Origin: Telluria mixta
Lineage (GTDB): Bacteria > Pseudomonadota > Gammaproteobacteria > Burkholderiales > Burkholderiaceae_D
Length of the DNA: 64,000 bases
NCBI RefSeq assembly: GCF_029223865.1
Contig: NZ_CP119520.1
Span: 6,882,001 to 6,946,000 of the forward strand
Reading direction: 5' to 3'
Part shown: positions 47,703 through 56,634 of the stretch, piece after piece
Position numbering within the stretch: the stretch's first letter is position 1
Layout of the letters: every line of letters starts with the position of its first letter
Notes under the pieces: generated by a model
What the model saw: the letters and a program-made list of their open reading frames with translations, nothing else
Database searches by the model: none
What the model was told of the DNA's origin: nothing
Program-made: the position numbers and the translations under genes

Positions 47703-48368
47703 ATGACTAAGCAAGAACGAATGACAAGAGCCGATGGCGACACTACGTCGCGGCGCATCCTCGACGCCGCCGGCCCCCTGTTTGCAGCCTCGGGGTTTGC
47801 GGAAACCACGAACAAGGCCATTGCCGGGCAGGCTGGCGTCGACGTAGCGTCCATCAACTACCATTTTGGCGGCCGGGGCGGCCTGTACCAGGCAGCCCTC
47901 GCTGAAGCGCATCGGCAACTGATTGGACTGGGTGACCTGGAGGTCATCGATGCGTCGGGGCTGCCGGCGACGGAGAAACTGGCGCGACTGATCGACGTCC
48001 TGCTCGGCGCGGCCTTCGCCGGCAACGGATGGCCCGCGCGCCTGCTCGCGCGCGAGGTGCTTTCGCCCAGCTCTCACCTGTCCGTCCTCATGAACGAGGA
48101 AATCCAGCCCAAGCTGGTGATCGTGCGGCGCATCCTTTCCGAAGTCAGCGGCATTGCGCCCGGCGACCCTGCACTGCTGCGCTGCATGGTCAGCGTCGCG
48201 GCGCCTTGCCTCATGCTGGTCGTGGCCGGGAGCGATGTGCCCGGACCCGCGCAGGCGATCCGTCAGATGCCGAGGGAAGTGCTGGCGAGGCACCTGTATG
48301 CCTTCGCCATTGCCGGCCTAAGGGCGGTTGGCAGGCAACAAGGGGGCGTTGACGCGGCTCCCATGTGA
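47703..48368 (+). CDS. TetR-family regulator (CecR-like)
   Basis: 221 residues from the ATG at 47703. HTH domain about 17-65 (RRILDAAGPLFAASGFAETT, then GVDVASINYHFGG). The C-terminal ligand domain continues with LSPSSHLSVLMNEEIQPKL. Both the domain pattern and the neighbouring genes match CecR (YbiH), the E. coli regulator of ybhGFSR. Gene order here is divergent rather than co-directional. It probably binds the palindrome at 47638-47667. Confidence 0.88.
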   Translation: MTKQERMTRADGDTTSRRILDAAGPLFAASGFAETTNKAIAGQAGVDVASINYHFGGRGGLYQAALAEAHRQLIGLGDLEVIDASGLPATEKLARLIDVLLGAAFAGNGWPARLLAREVLSPSSHLSVLMNEEIQPKLVIVRRILSEVSGIAPGDPALLRCMVSVAAPCLMLVVAGSDVPGPAQAIRQMPREVLARHLYAFAIAGLRAVGRQQGGVDAAPM

Positions 48369-48414
48369 TCTACCAGATGCCAATGCACAGCCAGGACCTG
48401 GGGAATTTCATCAG

Positions 48415-49182
48415 TCAAAGTAAATGCGCGTTTGACGTCTGGCAGTCGAACGGGCACACGTGGCGCTGCGGCCTGTATCCGGCCAATGAATGGGCTACAA
48501 GGCCATCCCGGTCGTCATGAAGGCCGCGCGCCGCGGCCCATTCGCCCCACCCGATAGCACACCCCAGAGGTCCATGCACGTCGGCATCGCGCGCCTCCCG
48601 GGACGCGAACGCAATACGTTCGATGCATGGCTGACCAGGCGCGCCCTGAAGGAACAGGACCAGCGTATTCCCTGCCGGCACGCGCAACAGATCCGGGCCG
48701 CGGACCAGGAATCCCAGGCGCTGCACGTAGAAACGCACCGCCCTCTCCACATCCGGCACGCGATAGGCCACCTGCACCAGGGCCCGTGCGGGTTTCTTCC
48801 TGTCGCCATCGCGGAATATCACGGCATCCGTGTCGCACTGGAACTCGATACAAAAGCCGGCGTCGTCCATCGTGCGTAGCGAGCCGTCGGGCCCCTGGTC
48901 GATGTGCCTGTCGCGCGCCAGCGCCTTGCCGATGGCGGCAAGCGCGTGCCGGTCCGCGACGGTGTATCGCGTCGCGCGAAACGCCACTCCTGCCGTTGGC
49001 GCCGGCGGCAGATGCAATGCTTTACTGTCGCGCAACACGATTGCGCTGCCGTCGGCTGCGGCAAGGCGGCGGCCATGACGATCGCTGGCCACGTCGCCGA
49101 GACCGAACGACATCAACCACTCGGCACAACGGGGGATGTCATCTACACCGAACAGCAAATGGTCAATGCCAAGGATATTCAT
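48415..49182 (-). CDS. VOC/extradiol-dioxygenase-like protein, C-terminally truncated
   Basis: 255 residues beginning MNILGIDHLLFGVDDIPRCAEW, with two vicinal-oxygen-chelate repeats (about 1-115 and 132-205, ALVQVAYRVPDVERAVRFYV). The start resembles that of the 328-residue dioxygenase at 55376-56362. The second module stops after CIERIAFAS, and the tail (from about residue 215) has no family similarity. The extradiol signature (G-x-H ... P-x-G-x-x-x-E) is absent, so iron binding and ring cleavage are unlikely. Possibly a decaying paralogue or a binding protein. Confidence 0.7.
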   Translation of the reverse strand: MNILGIDHLLFGVDDIPRCAEWLMSFGLGDVASDRHGRRLAAADGSAIVLRDSKALHLPPAPTAGVAFRATRYTVADRHALAAIGKALARDRHIDQGPDGSLRTMDDAGFCIEFQCDTDAVIFRDGDRKKPARALVQVAYRVPDVERAVRFYVQRLGFLVRGPDLLRVPAGNTLVLFLQGAPGQPCIERIAFASREARDADVHGPLGCAIGWGEWAAARGLHDDRDGLVAHSLAGYRPQRHVCPFDCQTSNAHLL

Positions 49183-49273
49183 GCTTGCCTGAGAAGGAAG
49201 TCATTCGGAATCGGAGCAATCGATATGGCCAGACTGATGGACTGCAGAGGCGTGCAAACCCGACAAAGAATGA

Positions 49274-50245
49274 TCAAGGCAACGGAAAAATTTCGTGGAA
49301 TTCTTCGTTCAAGTGCTCGGTCGCCTCAATCAGTTGCTGCTTCAACCAGAGCAGTGCCGGCATCGTATTGCTGCGCTTGTGCCAACTCAGATAGAGGTCC
49401 TTGTCGGGAAGTTTCATCGGCAGTGGCGCGACGCTGATCTTCCCGTCTTTCACGGCCGCCATTACGAGTCTCGATGGCAGCACCGCGATCAGGTCGGAAT
49501 CCTGAAGCACGGACGCCGCTACCAGGAACTGATTGACCGTCAGGTAGATTTGCCGCGACATGCCGAGCTCCGTCAATGCCTCGTCGAAAATGCTTGACGG
49601 ATTCGGCTCCCCGGTCAGATTCACGGCGAGATGGCGAGCGGCGCAAATCGACTCGAGCGTCAACTCCTCGTCAAACAGCGGATGGCCTTTGCGCGCCGTC
49701 ACGACATAGGTCTCCGAACAGATTCTTGCGCTCTGTAGCGTAGACGCCCTTGGCGGATCCACGCCCAAGGTGAAATCGATCTCGCCACGCATGAGTCTCG
49801 GCGTATTGAGGTCCGGATCGGGGGGGACGAACACGATTTTCACGTTGGGCGCCGCGGCATGGATACGCCGGTATAAATAGGGGGTCAGCAACGCGGCCAG
49901 TGAATCGGCGATCGAAACGCGAAAGCTGATATCCGCATGCTCTGCACAAAAACTGTTCGGGTCCACGGTGCGGTAAAGTTGTTTGAGGGCGCCATGGATT
50001 TCCGACCACAGCGCGATCGCTTTGGGCGTGGGATCCACACCTCGGGCGGCCTTCACGAATAACTGATCCTGAAACTGGGCCCGCAACCGGTTCAACACGT
50101 TGCTGACGGCTGGTTGCGACAGGCCCAGACGCTCAGCCGCATGCGTTACGTTTCGTTCGGTCATCACCACGTCAAAGACGTTCAAGAGGTTCAGGTCGAT
50201 TTTGAGCGGCTCATCTGAAACGCGTCGGCGAGTGTTATCAAGCAT
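49274..50245 (-). CDS. LysR-type transcriptional regulator
   Basis: 323 residues, ordinary single-HTH LysR. DNA-binding domain about 15-75 (LNLLNVFDVVMTERNVTHAA, LGLSQPAVSNVLNRLRAQF), then the effector domain from about 100 (ADISFRVSIADSLAALLTPY). Similar N-terminal style to NodD/LeuO-type members. It lies between the truncated VOC gene and the aromatic cluster, same strand. Target and inducer unknown; the cluster upstream is a reasonable guess. Confidence 0.92.
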   Translation of the reverse strand: MLDNTRRRVSDEPLKIDLNLLNVFDVVMTERNVTHAAERLGLSQPAVSNVLNRLRAQFQDQLFVKAARGVDPTPKAIALWSEIHGALKQLYRTVDPNSFCAEHADISFRVSIADSLAALLTPYLYRRIHAAAPNVKIVFVPPDPDLNTPRLMRGEIDFTLGVDPPRASTLQSARICSETYVVTARKGHPLFDEELTLESICAARHLAVNLTGEPNPSSIFDEALTELGMSRQIYLTVNQFLVAASVLQDSDLIAVLPSRLVMAAVKDGKISVAPLPMKLPDKDLYLSWHKRSNTMPALLWLKQQLIEATEHLNEEFHEIFPLP

Positions 50246-50364
50246 AGTGCCCTTCCACTGTCACAAAAGATAACGATAAAAATGCTCCGGCAGATCAAGA
50301 CACCGAAAGGGCGAAAACGCTCCCGGTGCCTGCGGTAATGCATCCGGCAACCGCTCCTGCATGC

Positions 50365-51141
50365 CTACTCGTCAAAAATCGCGACAGCGCGGGTCCAGCC
50401 CGCCGACGCGGCTCGAATCTTGAATGGGAAGCAGGCGATGGTGAAGCCGCTCGCCGGCAGCGCTTCCAGGTTATGCAGTTTCTCGAGGTGGCAGTAGCCG
50501 ATATGGCGGCTGGCCTTGTGGCCCTCCCAGATCAGGGACGCGTCCTGCGTCGCCGCGTACTTCTCCCTCGTGTGCACGAACGGCGCATCCCAGCTCCAGC
50601 CATCCGTGCCCGTGACGCGCACACCGCGTTCGAGCAGGTACAGCGTGGCTTCCATACCCATGCCGCAGCCTGCGGTCACATAATCGTCCTGACCGTAGCG
50701 TTTTCCGGCAGCGGTGTTGACGACGACGATTTCAAACGGTTTCAGCGTGTGCCCGATGCGCCGCAGTTCAGCGTCGACGTCATCGGCCGTTACCACGTAG
50801 CCATCCTCGAAATGACGGAAATCCAGCTTGACACCCGGCTGGAAACACCATTCCAACGGCACTTCGTCGATCGTGATGGCGCGTTCTCCTTCGTTCATCG
50901 TGGACGCGAAATGGTAGGGAGCGTCCAGGTGGGTACCGTTGTGGGTGATCAGCTGGATGCGTTCGATGGCCCACGCCTCTTCGTCAGGCAAGTCTTCCTG
51001 CTTCAGTCCAGGAAAGAACCCGATCAGTTCCGGCGCCGACATGTTGTGATCGATGTAGTCGATCTTCGGCCGATAGATGGGAGGATCCGAGATCACATCG
51101 TTTTCCAGGAAAATCGACAAATCCACGATGCGACGGCTCAT
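50365..51141 (-). CDS. Cyclase-family metal hydrolase (kynurenine formamidase-like)
   Basis: 258 residues. The family metal motif reads HNGTHLDAPYHF (about 68-79), preceded by DLSIFLENDV and PPIYRPKIDY, with GTDGWSWDAPFVHTREKY near 180. This family includes kynurenine formamidase and isatin hydrolase, which open amide or ring bonds using Mn or Zn. The start overlaps the stop of the alpha/beta hydrolase by 4 bp. In this cluster it probably hydrolyses a ring-fission product or lactone. Confidence 0.85.
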   Translation of the reverse strand: MSRRIVDLSIFLENDVISDPPIYRPKIDYIDHNMSAPELIGFFPGLKQEDLPDEEAWAIERIQLITHNGTHLDAPYHFASTMNEGERAITIDEVPLEWCFQPGVKLDFRHFEDGYVVTADDVDAELRRIGHTLKPFEIVVVNTAAGKRYGQDDYVTAGCGMGMEATLYLLERGVRVTGTDGWSWDAPFVHTREKYAATQDASLIWEGHKASRHIGYCHLEKLHNLEALPASGFTIACFPFKIRAASAGWTRAVAIFDE

Positions 51142-52313
51142 GTGCGCACTCCTTCCGCACCCAGTTCCACGAAGGTCTGCGCCACCCAGTCGGCGATGTA
51201 GTCACGACCATTCGCCATGTTATCGGCGCTACAGTGCTCCACGCCTCCCTCGCGCGGCGTGAAGAACTTCAGTTCGCGCTTGGGGCTGTTGACCGCGCCC
51301 TCGTACTGCTGATGCGCGTATTCCTGCGGAATCTGACGGTCGTTGGCGCCATGCGTGATCAGGAAGGGAACCGTGATCTTGTCGATGACAGGCTGCAGCG
51401 TGACTGCAGGTGCAAACGCCATGAACTCGTCCAGCGTCTTCTTGCCCCATACCCACTGCACGTGCTCCCAATAATGCGGTACCGGGCGGTCACCTTCGCG
51501 TGCGAGACGGCGGCGCTGCAATTCGCCCCAGTTGAAATTGGCGCCCCACGCGACGCACAGCCTGAAGCGCTTTTCCATGGCTGCCGCCCGGGGCGCGTAA
51601 TAGCCGCCAAGCGACCAGGCGCCCACGCCGATCAGGTTGGACGCGACATCGGCGCGCGTCTCCAGATAGTCGACGACTGCGCCGGCCCATTGCTCGGCCT
51701 CGACGATCGCCGTCAGCTCTTCCAGTCTCAACGCTTCGCCGACGCCCGGCTGGTCGACGGAGATACTCGATACGCCGCGCGCCGCCAGCGCCTGCTGGAT
51801 GCCCGAGCCGTAAATCATTTCCTTGGTGCTGTCCAGGCCATTGAAGAACGCCAGGCAAGGCGCCGGCTTGCCGCCAGCCGGGTTCGCCTTCACGAACAGG
51901 CCCGCCAGCGTTTTCCCGTTGTAGGGAATCGTCACGCGCTCGCAGTTCTCCTCGCCCAACTCAGTGAATTTCGCGAAGCTGTCCAGCATCTTCTGGTATG
52001 CCACCTTGCGCGGCGCATAGTCCCGGTGCTGCATGCGTTCCGCCGTCAGGTAGTAGGTGGACGCGCGGCCGAACTTCGCACCCGCGCTCAGGCGGCGGCC
52101 CGCCGCGATGTCCTCGGCGGCCAGTTCCACCAGGCGGTCCGCCTGTGCGCACCAGGCGTTGAAGAACGCTTCGGTGCCCTCATCGTCCCCGCGCCTGGAC
52201 GCATCGATCAGCTGGCGGCAAATGACGTCGATTTCGCCGATGTTGCCCCCCATGGCAAGGGCAAGGTTGGTGGACAGGTTCCACACATAGTTAGTGGGAA
52301 AATATTCAAGCAT
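51138..52313 (-). CDS. Alpha/beta hydrolase, C-C bond hydrolase type
   Basis: 391 residues: a helical N-terminal domain (about 1-130), then the hydrolase fold. Nucleophile serine in GVGAWSLGGYYAPRAA (about 235), acid in THGANDRQIP (about 335) and histidine in GGVEHCSADN (about 365). Architecture resembles 2,6-dihydroxypseudooxynicotine hydrolase and related C-C cleaving enzymes. Following an extradiol dioxygenase and flavin monooxygenase in the operon, it probably splits the ring-fission product. Confidence 0.85.
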   Translation of the reverse strand: MLEYFPTNYVWNLSTNLALAMGGNIGEIDVICRQLIDASRRGDDEGTEAFFNAWCAQADRLVELAAEDIAAGRRLSAGAKFGRASTYYLTAERMQHRDYAPRKVAYQKMLDSFAKFTELGEENCERVTIPYNGKTLAGLFVKANPAGGKPAPCLAFFNGLDSTKEMIYGSGIQQALAARGVSSISVDQPGVGEALRLEELTAIVEAEQWAGAVVDYLETRADVASNLIGVGAWSLGGYYAPRAAAMEKRFRLCVAWGANFNWGELQRRRLAREGDRPVPHYWEHVQWVWGKKTLDEFMAFAPAVTLQPVIDKITVPFLITHGANDRQIPQEYAHQQYEGAVNSPKRELKFFTPREGGVEHCSADNMANGRDYIADWVAQTFVELGAEGVRT

Positions 52314-52372
52314 ATCGAATTCCTTTCATTGAATCTGATGATCCGCGCCGGTGAACAAGCGCGTGCGGTGCC

Positions 52373-53116
52373 TCAGGCGCTCGTCCAGGCAGGTGCGTTG
52401 ATGATGGGGCGCTCCACCGCAAGCAGGCTGAACGACCCCGCCCTGTCGACGAAGCGCGCCAGGCTCTCGGCGACCTCCTGGTCTTCCGACTGCAGCTTCG
52501 CAATCGCTCCCGCATCCGCAAACGTTCCCAGCCATGTTTCCATCACGCCGTCGAAGTCGGCAGCGTGGCCGAACGGGTTGACGTCATCGGGAACCACCAC
52601 GTTTCGTGTCATCTTGCGCACGCTGCCGCGATAGAGGCCCCGCGCCTGCAGCAGATCGCAGTGCCGCTCCCAGCGGACGGCAAACTCTTCCCGCGAGATA
52701 TCGTTGCGACGCTTCAGGACGTCGAACAGCTTGCAGTCGGATGGCTGGCCATCGGCAGCCAGGCCGCCGCTTTCACGGGTAGCCAGGATGATGAGGCTGG
52801 ACAGGTCGTTGAACCTCGCCTCGTCCGGCCGGATGAGCTCTTGATAGCGCGGCTCGGCGAGTCCGCGATGCAGCCCGTCGGCGTCGTCGAACCACAACTC
52901 GATGACCGAGTCGCGGTCGGTGGCGCGGCGGTAAGGCGTGACGCAGTCCGCCCCTTCAGCCGGCAGGCGAGTATGGTTCTGCACGTAGCGTTTCAAAAAG
53001 CGTGTGAACTCGGGCACGCTCTTGACCAGCGGCGCATGGTGATTGGTCAGATGGTCGAAGAACTGCGGGCGCGTCATTTGTGGGTTGCGACGCGGGACGA
53101 GAATGACTTTTAGCAT
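52373..53116 (-). CDS. EthD-domain protein (two repeats)
   Basis: 247 residues from the ATG at 53116: two ferredoxin-like EthD repeats, first about 1-110 (LKVILVPRRNPQMTRPQFFD, HHAPLVKSVPEF) and second about 130-235 (LFDVLKRRNDISREEFAVRW, HCDLLQARGLYRGSV). EthD-like proteins include dimeric accessory or small isomerase/lactonase enzymes of aromatic catabolism. Function here is unknown beyond membership of the operon. Confidence 0.8.
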   Translation of the reverse strand: MLKVILVPRRNPQMTRPQFFDHLTNHHAPLVKSVPEFTRFLKRYVQNHTRLPAEGADCVTPYRRATDRDSVIELWFDDADGLHRGLAEPRYQELIRPDEARFNDLSSLIILATRESGGLAADGQPSDCKLFDVLKRRNDISREEFAVRWERHCDLLQARGLYRGSVRKMTRNVVVPDDVNPFGHAADFDGVMETWLGTFADAGAIAKLQSEDQEVAESLARFVDRAGSFSLLAVERPIINAPAWTSA

Positions 53117-53235
53117 GGCGCGATTGGGTTGGGCGAACGCTGTGTCGGGTGAGGCGAATGGATGGACGCAATGGGACTGCGCGAGAGCGGTCATCCCCGT
53201 GAGCCATTGGCGTCGCCATGTACCTGGTCTGTTGG

Positions 53236-54165
53236 TCAAAACTTCACCGACTGCGGCCCCTTCAGGCCAAGCATGGACCGCGCCTCGTCCGGCGTCGCCA
53301 CCTCCAGCGACAGCTCCTCGAGGATGCGCCGGATCTTCCTGACCTGCTCCGCGTTCGACGTCGCCATGCGACCTTTGCCGAGATACAGGCTGTCCTCGAG
53401 ACCGACCCTGACATTGCCGCCCATGATCGCGCCCATGGTGAGCAGGGACATCTGATGACGTCCGGCACCAAGGATCGAAAACATGTAGTTGTCCCGACCG
53501 AACAGTCGGTCCGCAGTGGTCCGCATGATCGCCAGGTTTTCGGGATCCGGCCCCATACCGCCCAGGATGCCGTAGATCGACTGGATGAAGAACGGTGGCT
53601 TGAGCAAGCCCTCATCCACGAAGTGCGCCAGGTTATACAGGTGGCCCAGGTCGTAGCATTCGAATTCGAAGCGTGTCCCGCGTTCTTCGCCCAGCACTTT
53701 CAGGATGTGCTTGATGTCGCGGAAGGTGTTGCGGAAGATGAGGTCTTCCATACCTTCGACATAGGGCTTTTCCCAGTCGTGGCGCCAGTCCTTGATCTTG
53801 CGCGCCGCCGGGTGGATCGAGAAATTCATCGACCCCATGTTGAGCGAGCACATTTCGGGACCCGCTGCCAGCGGATACGCGAGACGCTCTTCCAGCGTCA
53901 TCTTGATGCTGCCGCCCGTGGTGATGTTGATCACCGCGTTCGTGGCCGCCGCGATCCTCGGCACGAACTGCCGGAACACCGCCGGATCCGCGCTTGGCCG
54001 GCCGTCGACCGGGTCGCGCGCATGCAGGTGCAAGATGGCGGCGCCCGCCTCCGCGGCCTCGATCGCCTGCTCCGCGATCTCGTCTGGCGTCAGGGGCAGA
54101 TACTCCGACATCGACGGCGTATGAATTGCGCCGGTCACCGCACAACTGATAATGACTTTGCTCAT
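53236..54165 (-). CDS. BKACE family beta-keto acid cleavage enzyme
   Basis: 309 residues, TIM barrel. Start MSKVIISCAVTGAIHTPSMS, zinc ligands in AAILHLHARDPVDGRPS (about 45-60), INITTGG, and FEFECYDLGHLYNL (about 155). The family (DUF849) takes a beta-keto acid plus acetyl-CoA and gives a CoA ester plus acetoacetate. In this cluster it would process an aliphatic keto acid left after ring opening. Substrate not determinable from the motif alone. Confidence 0.9.
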   Translation of the reverse strand: MSKVIISCAVTGAIHTPSMSEYLPLTPDEIAEQAIEAAEAGAAILHLHARDPVDGRPSADPAVFRQFVPRIAAATNAVINITTGGSIKMTLEERLAYPLAAGPEMCSLNMGSMNFSIHPAARKIKDWRHDWEKPYVEGMEDLIFRNTFRDIKHILKVLGEERGTRFEFECYDLGHLYNLAHFVDEGLLKPPFFIQSIYGILGGMGPDPENLAIMRTTADRLFGRDNYMFSILGAGRHQMSLLTMGAIMGGNVRVGLEDSLYLGKGRMATSNAEQVRKIRRILEELSLEVATPDEARSMLGLKGPQSVKF

Positions 54166-54200
54166 GATTCCTCTTCCATTGAATATCGTTTGCGCACCAC

Positions 54201-55340
54201 TTAGATCGGCCCCATCAGCTGCGCGTAGGCCCGGCTGAACAATGCGCCATGATCGGCAGCCGGATCCGGCGTACCGGCCCATTCCGCCTGCTCCCATTCG
54301 CCGAGGCGCACACCGGTCTCATAGACCAATTGCGTCCTCGGCAGGCGGCGCAGGACGAAGCGGTTGAGGGCGGATTTGAGGTCGGGATCTTGTGCCAGGA
54401 GCTCGGCCAACACGACCGAGTCTTCGATGGCCATCGCGGCACCTTCCGCCAGATGTGGCGTACCGGAGTGGGCGGCGTCGCCGATCAGCACGACACGGCC
54501 GCGGTACCACGGGGCCGGCATCATCAGCACCTCCATCGGCCGGTACACCACGGCGGCAGGATCGGTGATCTGGTCGCGCAGGCCGCCCACGATGCCGCCG
54601 TATTCCGCCAGTCGTTCCCTCAGCAGCACATGAAGCTGGTCTGCCAGCATGCGCGGATTCCCCGCTTCCGCCGTCACGAGAAACAGATACATCGTGGTTT
54701 CGGACAACGGCACCAATCCCGCCTTGCTCTTTTTCCCGTAATGCAAAGAGCCCCAGTGCATGTCGCGCGGGCGCGCAAAGTTGTACCTCCACACGGCCTG
54801 GCCGGTGTAATGGGGCCGGCATTCGTCACCGAACAACTGGGCACGGGTTTTCGAATACGCCCCGTCCGCGCCGATCACGAGGTCATAGGTGTTTTGCGTA
54901 CCGTCGCTGAAGGAGACGCGAACGCCTTCCTTGCGCTCTTCGAACGCGGTCGCGGTTACACCCAGCCGGACATGGGTCCCCTGCGCAAGCGTGGCGTCGG
55001 TGAGGATCTTGTGCAGGGCCGGCCGCGAGATCCCGTTCACGGGCGGATAGCCGGGGCCCGCAACATTCTCGCTCGGGACTTGTGCCAGCACGTTGCCTTG
55101 CACATCGCAGAAATTCCAGCCGAGAAAACCCTTGCCCTGTTCGAGGCACGCGTCGCCCAGGTCGAGGCTGCGCAACGCGCGCAGCAAGTTGGACGGCTGG
55201 ATGATGCCGACGCCATACACGGACCACGCCGGGTTTTGCTCGATGACTTCCGCATCGATGCCTTTGCGTTTCAGGGCGATCGCGGCGGTCAGGCCGCCGA
55301 TACCGCCGCCGATGATGAGGACTTTCTGGACAATGGACAT
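54201..55340 (-). CDS. FAD-dependent aromatic monooxygenase
   Basis: 379 residues, class A flavoprotein hydroxylase. Rossmann GGGIGGLTAAIALKRKG (about 10-26), the DG motif GADGAYSKTRAQLFGD (about 155-170) and the FAD-ribose motif VVLIGDAAHSGTPHLAEGAA (about 285). It inserts one oxygen into a phenolic ring using NAD(P)H. The extradiol dioxygenase gene lies 35 bp upstream; hydroxylation to a catechol-like ring followed by meta-cleavage is the obvious order. A flavonoid or other phenolic substrate is inferred from the wider locus. Confidence 0.9.
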   Translation of the reverse strand: MSIVQKVLIIGGGIGGLTAAIALKRKGIDAEVIEQNPAWSVYGVGIIQPSNLLRALRSLDLGDACLEQGKGFLGWNFCDVQGNVLAQVPSENVAGPGYPPVNGISRPALHKILTDATLAQGTHVRLGVTATAFEERKEGVRVSFSDGTQNTYDLVIGADGAYSKTRAQLFGDECRPHYTGQAVWRYNFARPRDMHWGSLHYGKKSKAGLVPLSETTMYLFLVTAEAGNPRMLADQLHVLLRERLAEYGGIVGGLRDQITDPAAVVYRPMEVLMMPAPWYRGRVVLIGDAAHSGTPHLAEGAAMAIEDSVVLAELLAQDPDLKSALNRFVLRRLPRTQLVYETGVRLGEWEQAEWAGTPDPAADHGALFSRAYAQLMGPI

Positions 55341-55375
55341 GTTGTTCTCGAATAGTGTCTACGTTGCGAACCTGA

Positions 55376-56362
55376 TCAGGCGGCGTCGTGCGGCAGGTCG
55401 CCTGTCGGCAGGTACTTGACCTGCCACTCGGGTTGTTCGGCGAGCCACCCGGGCAGGTTATGCACGAAGTGGGCATAGCCGAACAACGGCACCGGCCATT
55501 CGCGCGGCACCCAGCTGTCATCGAGGAAGTCGCCATCCGTGCCGTATTCGGCCTCGCCGCCGGTGGGACACGGCAGGTAGAAAAACAGCGCCGAGTCCAC
55601 GCGGTGGCGGCCAAGGCCCAGGTGGGATTTCGGCCAGCCCTGCCTTTCCATGTAATTCGCGCCGACCATGATTTCGTCGATGTCCTCGACGCCGAAGTTC
55701 GCGTGGTGAAAGCGCGGCTGTCCATCCATGCCGGGGAATGGCAGGCTCGCGTTCAGCAGGAACAGGTTGTGATGGCTATTGCTGCCTTCCGCGCGCAAAT
55801 AAACCCCGAAGGTGCGCTGGTAATCGCTGAGACGGAAGTGCAGCCGGGTCCGCATGAACTCGTACGTTTTCTGGAAATCCTTGACGGCGAATACGACGTG
55901 CTGGATGGCCTTCGGCCGCGCACGCGTACGCCATTTCCGATGCGTGTTCAGGCGATTGACGACGCCCGGCGCATTCACCGGGTCCGGGCTGTTCACCACC
56001 TGCTTTTTCGTGAAGAGGCGCAGGCCGAATGCCAGGCCGCAATCGGTCAGGAAGTGCGCCGTCCCGTCGTCGTCGACCGTGACCGTGCGATCGCTGCGCA
56101 GGTTGGCGACCAATGCATGCAACGCTTCCTCGCTGTCGACACCCCAGATCACTTCGCGCACGCCAGGCCCGACCAGGCTCGATTGCGGCAGGCGGTTATC
56201 GTTGAGGTCGAAGATGCGCACACGCGACCCTTCTTCCAGGCGGAATTCCGCTTCGGTCTCGCTGCTGGAGACGAGCGGAAGGCCAAAGTCGGTAAAGAAG
56301 CGCGTGCATTCCTGCACGTTTTCCACTCCATAAGTCAAGGTCTCGATTCCTACAATTGCCAT
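55376..56362 (-). CDS. Extradiol ring-cleavage dioxygenase (VOC, type I)
   Basis: 328 residues, two VOC modules. In the catalytic C-terminal module the candidate iron ligands are the His of AIQHVVFAV (about 153), the His of LGLGRHRVDSALFFYLPCPT and the Glu of GGEAEYG. This matches the extradiol signature G-x-H ... Y-x-x-x-P-x-G-x-x-x-E, except Cys where D/E/N/T/A is usual. It cleaves a catecholic ring next to the hydroxyl pair. First gene of the leftward aromatic cluster, divergent from the NodD-like LysR gene, its probable activator. Confidence 0.9.
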   Translation of the reverse strand: MAIVGIETLTYGVENVQECTRFFTDFGLPLVSSSETEAEFRLEEGSRVRIFDLNDNRLPQSSLVGPGVREVIWGVDSEEALHALVANLRSDRTVTVDDDGTAHFLTDCGLAFGLRLFTKKQVVNSPDPVNAPGVVNRLNTHRKWRTRARPKAIQHVVFAVKDFQKTYEFMRTRLHFRLSDYQRTFGVYLRAEGSNSHHNLFLLNASLPFPGMDGQPRFHHANFGVEDIDEIMVGANYMERQGWPKSHLGLGRHRVDSALFFYLPCPTGGEAEYGTDGDFLDDSWVPREWPVPLFGYAHFVHNLPGWLAEQPEWQVKYLPTGDLPHDAA

Positions 56363-56575
56363 GTTGCGAATCCTTAAGATGAGTTACCCCCTCTCTGTCC
56401 AGGCAGAGAAAAACAGGATCGGGGGATGTCGGCGTGCACCGTTCCGTGCACTGCCAGAAAAATGATGGGTAAAACTAGGCGGGAGATGCGGCGGGCAGCA
56501 TGGGATGTCTCCTGAGTTTTATGTTTGGTTTTTAATATCTGGACTCGATGATGAGCCTCTCCCATGGCTGTGTAC

Positions 56576-56614
56576 AGTTTATCCTTTTCACTTTTTACCT
56601 TTACGCGATAAACT
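56576..56614. promoter_or_regulatory. Inverted repeat AGTTTATC/GATAAACT, probable LysR site
   Basis: Exact 8-bp arms at 56576-56583 and 56607-56614, 23 nt apart, in the AT-rich 272-bp divergent region between the dioxygenase and the NodD-like LysR gene. The right arm ends 20 bp before the LysR ATG, which follows GGAGG. The ATC/GAT half-site theme recalls nod-box elements, though the spacing is wider. A role in regulation is inference. Confidence 0.5.
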
Positions 56615-56634
56615 CATCGCCATGGAGGTAGTGC

